Positions 15,157-17,221 of a stretch of DNA of 17,221 nt are shown one piece after another. Origin of the DNA: Heyndrickxia sporothermodurans (GTDB taxonomy: Bacteria; Bacillota; Bacilli; Bacillales; Bacillaceae_C); the NCBI RefSeq assembly GCF_016785185.1, contig NZ_JAEKDY010000070.1; one strand, given 5' to 3'. Position 1 is the first letter of the stretch. Each line of letters starts with the position of its first letter. A model generated the notes under the pieces. It worked only from the letters and a program-made list of their open reading frames with translations, searched no databases and was not told the DNA's origin. The position numbers were made by a program, and so were the translations under genes.

Positions 15157-15179
15157 GAACTGCTCAAATTAGGCAGTTC
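15157..15179. other. Hairpin upstream of the ABC operon
   Basis: GAACTGC (15157-15163) and GCAGTTC (15173-15179) form a 7-bp stem with a 9-nt loop, about 85 nt before the ABC start. On the minus strand it is followed by TTTCTC, so it could be a weak attenuator of the ABC transcript or the end of something upstream. The rest of 15075-15320 shows no gene, and I found no convincing ABC promoter. Confidence 0.35.
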
Positions 15180-15320
15180 ATCCTATTCTGCTCTATTAAA
15201 TGATAGATGCGCAGTTTATTGAAATCTTTTATTCCCCGCTTGTCGTTTTGCGTTTTCATTTAAAGGGATTCTTGGATTTTACCTAAAGCCTATTTCACCT
15301 TGTAATTTTTACCTTCCCCT

Positions 15321-15349
15321 TTCACGTATTCATACTTTTATTTTATAAT
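15321..15349 (+). promoter_or_regulatory. SigmaA-type promoter of the CD3324-family gene
   Basis: TTCACG (15321-15326, 4/6) and a perfect TATAAT (15344-15349) are separated by exactly 17 bp. Transcription would start near 15356, leaving a leader of about 220 nt before the next gene's ATG. Confidence 0.6.
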
Positions 15350-15399
15350 AGTTAGAAATGAAATGGTTGTAAATCAAACATTTGAAGGGTGGTGTTCTT

Positions 15400-15489
15400 A
15401 TGGCAATGACGGTTTGTTTGCCAGAATCCGCAGCGTCTCATGCAAAGCCTAGTATTAGAAAGGCGATCCTTTGCATGAGGTGGACGTAA
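15400..15489 (+). CDS. Possible leader peptide (29 aa)
   Basis: A short ORF inside the long leader of the CD3324-family gene, reading MAMTVCLPESAASHAKPSIR and nine further residues. A purine-rich AAGGGTGGTG lies about 5 nt before its ATG, a reasonable though imperfect ribosome binding site. Its second half overlaps both arms of an 11-bp hairpin, and its stop (15487-15489) falls 8 nt after that hairpin, so a ribosome reading it would change which hairpin can form. This layout is like translation-coupled attenuators, but the peptide has no run of a single amino acid and I do not recognise it. It may also be a chance ORF. Confidence 0.4.
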   Translation: MAMTVCLPESAASHAKPSIRKAILCMRWT

Positions 15490-15537
15490 TATTTATTGAT
15501 TCGCCTATCTACACTTTCTAATATTTTTGGCTTTGCA
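15437..15537 (+). promoter_or_regulatory. Two-state leader RNA upstream of the CD3324-family gene
   Basis: Structure 1 is a perfect 11-bp hairpin: CTCATGCAAAG (15437-15447) with CTTTGCATGAG (15469-15479). Structure 2 uses the same left strand differently: TGCAAAGCC (15441-15449) with GGCTTTGCA (15529-15537), TATTAGAAAG (15453-15462) with CTTTCTAATA (15514-15523), and GCGA (15463-15466) with TCGC (15501-15504), about 23 bp in three tiers. Because 15441-15447 is used in both, the structures exclude each other. Neither covers the downstream ribosome binding site, and the tail after structure 2 is T-rich but not a classic terminator, so the mechanism is open. It matches no riboswitch class I know. 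Confidence 0.55.
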
Positions 15538-15579
15538 CCTTACTTTTAATTAATCAAAAAAGATAAGGGGCGGACCAAA

Positions 15580-15870
15580 ATGAAATATGTAAAAGCAAAT
15601 ACTGTTTTACCTGAAAGCTTGCTAGCAGAAATTCAAAAGTATGTTCAAGGTGAAACGATTTATATACCGAAGCCGGCTGCATCCTACCGAAAATGGGGAA
15701 CGCAATCTGGTGGAAGAAAATTCATTGATGAAAGAAATAGTGAGATTAAAACCGCCTTTAAAAACGGCAGATCCATCCATCAATTAGCAGATGACTATTT
15801 TCTTTCCGTTGAAACGATCAAAAAAATTGTTTATTCAAGAAAAGCGGAAGCGCCTTGCTCATCGACGTAA
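15580..15870 (+). CDS. CD3324-family helix-turn-helix protein
   Basis: A 96-residue cytoplasmic protein of the small CD3324 family, related to Mor-type DNA-binding proteins; its function is not established. The N-terminal half has YVKANTVLPESLLAEIQKYV and a YIPKPAASYRKWG segment typical of the family, then basic GGRKFIDERN. The C-terminal half is an HTH (GRSIHQLADDYFLSVETIKKIV, ~63-84), so it is a likely transcriptional regulator. AAGGGG is 9 nt before the ATG. It sits behind a long structured leader and is followed 16 nt later by copy 2 of the dispersed repeat and then a terminator, so it is monocistronic. It is divergent from the ABC operon, which could be its target. Confidence 0.85.
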   Translation: MKYVKANTVLPESLLAEIQKYVQGETIYIPKPAASYRKWGTQSGGRKFIDERNSEIKTAFKNGRSIHQLADDYFLSVETIKKIVYSRKAEAPCSST

Positions 15871-15886
15871 AAACTGGAGGGACTTT

Positions 15887-15990
15887 GACTGAGATAAAGG
15901 AAACACGGTGAGCCTGCAAGGCGAATCGATGTTGACTTATCGTAGGGAAAAGTCCTGAAGTTTTCTAGTCGATAGGCGCTGAAGCTAGAC
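15887..15990 (+). repeat. Dispersed ~100-bp repeat, copy 2
   Basis: Same element as at 8969-9070 (64 of 68 identical in the last 68 bp), in the same absolute orientation. Here it lies between the CD3324 stop codon and the terminator, so it is probably transcribed as a 3' UTR. Weak internal pairings (for example CTTATCG with CGATAGG) exist in this copy, but one is broken in copy 1, so no common fold is supported. Confidence 0.9.
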
Positions 15991-16002
15991 AAATAGAAAA
16001 GC

Positions 16003-16028
16003 GCACTGATTTAAGTCAGTGCTTTTTT
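16003..16028 (+). terminator. Terminator after the CD3324-family gene and repeat
   Basis: A 7-bp stem (GCACTGA / TCAGTGC), 6-nt loop and six T, following the dispersed repeat by 12 bp. Confidence 0.9.
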
Positions 16029-16130
16029 ATGTAGAGTTTGTTTATTAAACATTTAATACCTATCAAAAGCAAGCTTTTTCCTTTAAAGTGAATTATGTGG
16101 TTTTGAATTTCACCTATAGGAGGGAAAAAA

Positions 16131-16769
16131 GTGGAACCCTTTATTCGAAATGATCAATTTAATTTTATTAAAGATCAAGCCCTAGTTCTGGCGAATAGTC
16201 ACTCGGCTGTTAATGATAAAGCTGTCCTAAATGCAATAAAATCTTTATCCGAGGAAAAAGTAATGAATTTGTTTTCAAACATAAATGAAGAACAAAAACA
16301 GTTACTTGCTCCCATTTCCGCGATTAAGGACAAAACAAATGTCGAAGACTTTTTATCTCAATTAAAACCCTTCGTTATTCCCTTTAAAAAAGTTACAGAA
16401 CAATCATTAAAAAAATTGTTTCCTAAAGTAAAAAAATTAAAGGCGCCTTTTTTAGAGAGCGTGGATTTTCGAGAAATTTCGTATTTGGGATGGATTGATA
16501 AAGGATCGAATAAAAAGTTTATCGTAGCCGAAAAGAATGATAAGTTAATTGGTTTACAAGGATCGTATACAATTTTAAACAAAAAAAATGTCTGCGCGCT
16601 ATGCGGCCGGCACGAAGAAGTAGGATTATTCTTATCAGAAACAAAGGGTGCAGTGAGAGATACCTTTTTTAAACGGGGTAACTATATTTGCCAAGACAGC
16701 AAAAAATGCAACCAAAACTTACTATCGCTAGATAAATTGAATGAATTTATTGAGCGTATCGGGAAATAA
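16131..16769 (+). CDS. fusB: FusB/FusC-family elongation factor G-binding protein
   Basis: A 212-residue cytoplasmic protein of the FusB family. These bind EF-G and drive it off the ribosome, which protects against fusidic acid in staphylococci; chromosomal Bacillus homologues may act in ordinary translation recovery. The N-terminal helical bundle (~1-80) is followed by the C-terminal treble-clef zinc domain, with C155 and C158 (CALCGR), C187 (YICQD) and C193 (KKCN). All four zinc cysteines are present and the length equals that of FusB (about 213), so the protein looks intact. It starts at GTG 16131 with TAGGAGGG 6 nt upstream. Monocistronic with a strong terminator. Whether it confers resistance here is unknown. 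Confidence 0.9.
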   Translation: MEPFIRNDQFNFIKDQALVLANSHSAVNDKAVLNAIKSLSEEKVMNLFSNINEEQKQLLAPISAIKDKTNVEDFLSQLKPFVIPFKKVTEQSLKKLFPKVKKLKAPFLESVDFREISYLGWIDKGSNKKFIVAEKNDKLIGLQGSYTILNKKNVCALCGRHEEVGLFLSETKGAVRDTFFKRGNYICQDSKKCNQNLLSLDKLNEFIERIGK

Positions 16770-16771
16770 AT

Positions 16772-16805
16772 AGGACCTCGTTCACAATTTCTTGAACGAG
16801 GTCTT
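16772..16805 (+). terminator. Terminator of the FusB-family gene
   Basis: An 11-bp perfect stem (GACCTCGTTCA at 16774-16784 with its complement at 16793-16803), an 8-nt loop and a short T-rich tail, 3 nt after the stop. Confidence 0.88.
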
Positions 16806-16830
16806 GTTCTTGTTTATGAATCCTTTGATT

Positions 16831-17094
16831 CGGGAAGTTCACATTTCATTTGCTTTACCCAAGTGCTCGTTTCCTCTCCTTGCGGGAAGTTCACTTCGTA
16901 TTTGCTTGGCCCAAGTGCTCTTATCCTCCGTTCACATAACCATTCGCTTGGCTCATTTGCTCGCTTTGGCGACCAAGTTGAACTTTTTGCTCCGGTCTTG
17001 GGATTCATTCTGGCGCTTTGACGACCAAGTTAGACTTTTTGCTTCGGTCTTGGGCTTCATTCCGGGGCTTTGACGACCAATTTGGACTTTTTGC
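16831..17094. repeat. Second repeat array, 52-bp period, interrupted by the IS
   Basis: Two related blocks. In the first, CGGGAAGTTCAC begins at 16831 and again at 16883 (52 bp apart), with a degenerate third copy about 42 bp further on. In the second, GCTTTG-CGACCAA units begin at 16963, 17015 and 17067, again exactly 52 bp apart; the third stops after 28 bp where the IS256-type end begins. Individual sequences differ from the array at 1029-1527, but the period is identical and each unit has a TTTGCTT/TTTCGCT-like core. No gene is supported here; the ORF reading through it is an artefact of stop-poor repeats. Confidence 0.85.
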
Positions 17095-17125
17095 GATTAA
17101 GTCCATATAATTGTGTAAAAAGAAA

Positions 17126-17196
17126 GGTCATCATCATGATCCGTGTTACAATGTTTTCGACCAAGAAAACCATAAACGGAGGACATGATGATGACC
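17126..17196 (+). promoter_or_regulatory. Inverted repeat hiding the transposase RBS and start codon
   Basis: GGTCATCATCATG (17126-17138) is the exact complement of CATGATGATGACC (17184-17196), which contains the ATG start codons. A further TCCGT (17140-17144) can pair with ACGGA (17176-17180) at the ribosome binding site. An mRNA entering from outside would fold this into a hairpin and block translation; a transcript starting inside would not. Confidence 0.6.
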
Positions 17197-17221
17197 CAAA
17201 TCAATATTACTATAAACTTAG
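17191..17221 (+). CDS. IS256-family transposase, N-terminal fragment
   Basis: Only about 10 codons are in the window: MTQINITINL, the usual beginning of Bacillus IS256-type (mutator) DDE transposases. Three ATG codons lie in frame at 17185, 17188 and 17191; the last has the best spacing (8 nt) to CGGAGG at 17177-17182. The catalytic domain lies outside the window. Confidence 0.75.
   Translation, partial: MTQINITINL

Larger units (their letters stand above)
17095..17221 (+). mobile_element. Left end of an IS256-family insertion sequence
   Basis: GATTAAGTCCATATAATTG and the following TGTAAAA closely match the ~26-bp terminal inverted repeat I know for IS256. The transposase start follows at the expected distance. 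The element runs off the window, so the right end and target duplication cannot be seen; IS256 makes 8-9 bp duplications, so a repeat of about CTTTTTGC (17087-17094) is predicted on the far side. Confidence 0.85.

Noticed and set aside
16792..17073. 93-codon ORF after the FusB-family gene
   Set aside because: It starts inside the terminator hairpin and reads through the second repeat array; composition follows the repeats.

Overview
The window is AT-rich chromosomal DNA from a Gram-positive, endospore-former-type bacterium of the Bacillaceae/Planococcaceae. This rests on strong AGGAGG-type ribosome binding sites, GTG and TTG starts, and a gene set with close Bacillus counterparts: a small cold-shock protein, a YocH-like LysM-3D wall protein, a YclM-type aspartokinase, a YfiB/YfiC-type heterodimeric ABC exporter, a secreted subtilisin and a FusB-family protein. 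I cannot name the species. There are no rRNA or tRNA genes and no CRISPR array.

Layout. At 1-127 lies the end of an insertion sequence (probably IS21-type) that interrupts a helD-like gene, of which only the first ~92 codons remain (minus strand). A cold-shock gene with an ideal terminator follows (736-965). Next is a striking 52-bp tandem repeat array (1029-1527), then a NERD-domain protein with a zinc ribbon (minus). A LysM-3D wall protein (plus, with a WalR-like box) and a D-2-hydroxyacid dehydrogenase (plus) converge on an aspartokinase (minus, with a CodY-like box). A large TPR plus dynamin-like protein with degenerate GTPase motifs (minus) and a secreted subtilisin (minus) follow. A small hypothetical gene (plus) converges on a three-gene minus-strand operon: ABC half-transporter A, ABC half-transporter B, and a small HTH protein. 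The last part holds a CD3324-family HTH gene with a long structured leader, a FusB-family EF-G-binding protein, a second 52-bp-period repeat array, and the left end of an IS256-family element inserted into that array and running off the window.

How it fits together. Most genes are single transcription units with their own terminators; the ABC pair plus HTH gene is the only clear operon. The exporter is a textbook asymmetric heterodimer: one subunit has Asp for the catalytic Glu and Gln for the switch His, while the partner has LSQGQ for LSGGQ. FusB-type proteins rescue EF-G, and the divergent CD3324 gene has a leader with a short ORF and two mutually exclusive hairpins. The right-hand 6 kb might therefore be a drug- or translation-stress neighbourhood, but that is inference.

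Most interesting: (1) the two-state leader upstream of the CD3324 gene; (2) the TPR-dynamin protein whose P-loop, G3 and G4 motifs are all altered; (3) two unrelated-looking repeat arrays that both have a 52-bp period and both start just behind a terminator; (4) a ~100-bp dispersed element present twice; (5) a hairpin that hides the RBS and start codon of the IS256 transposase.
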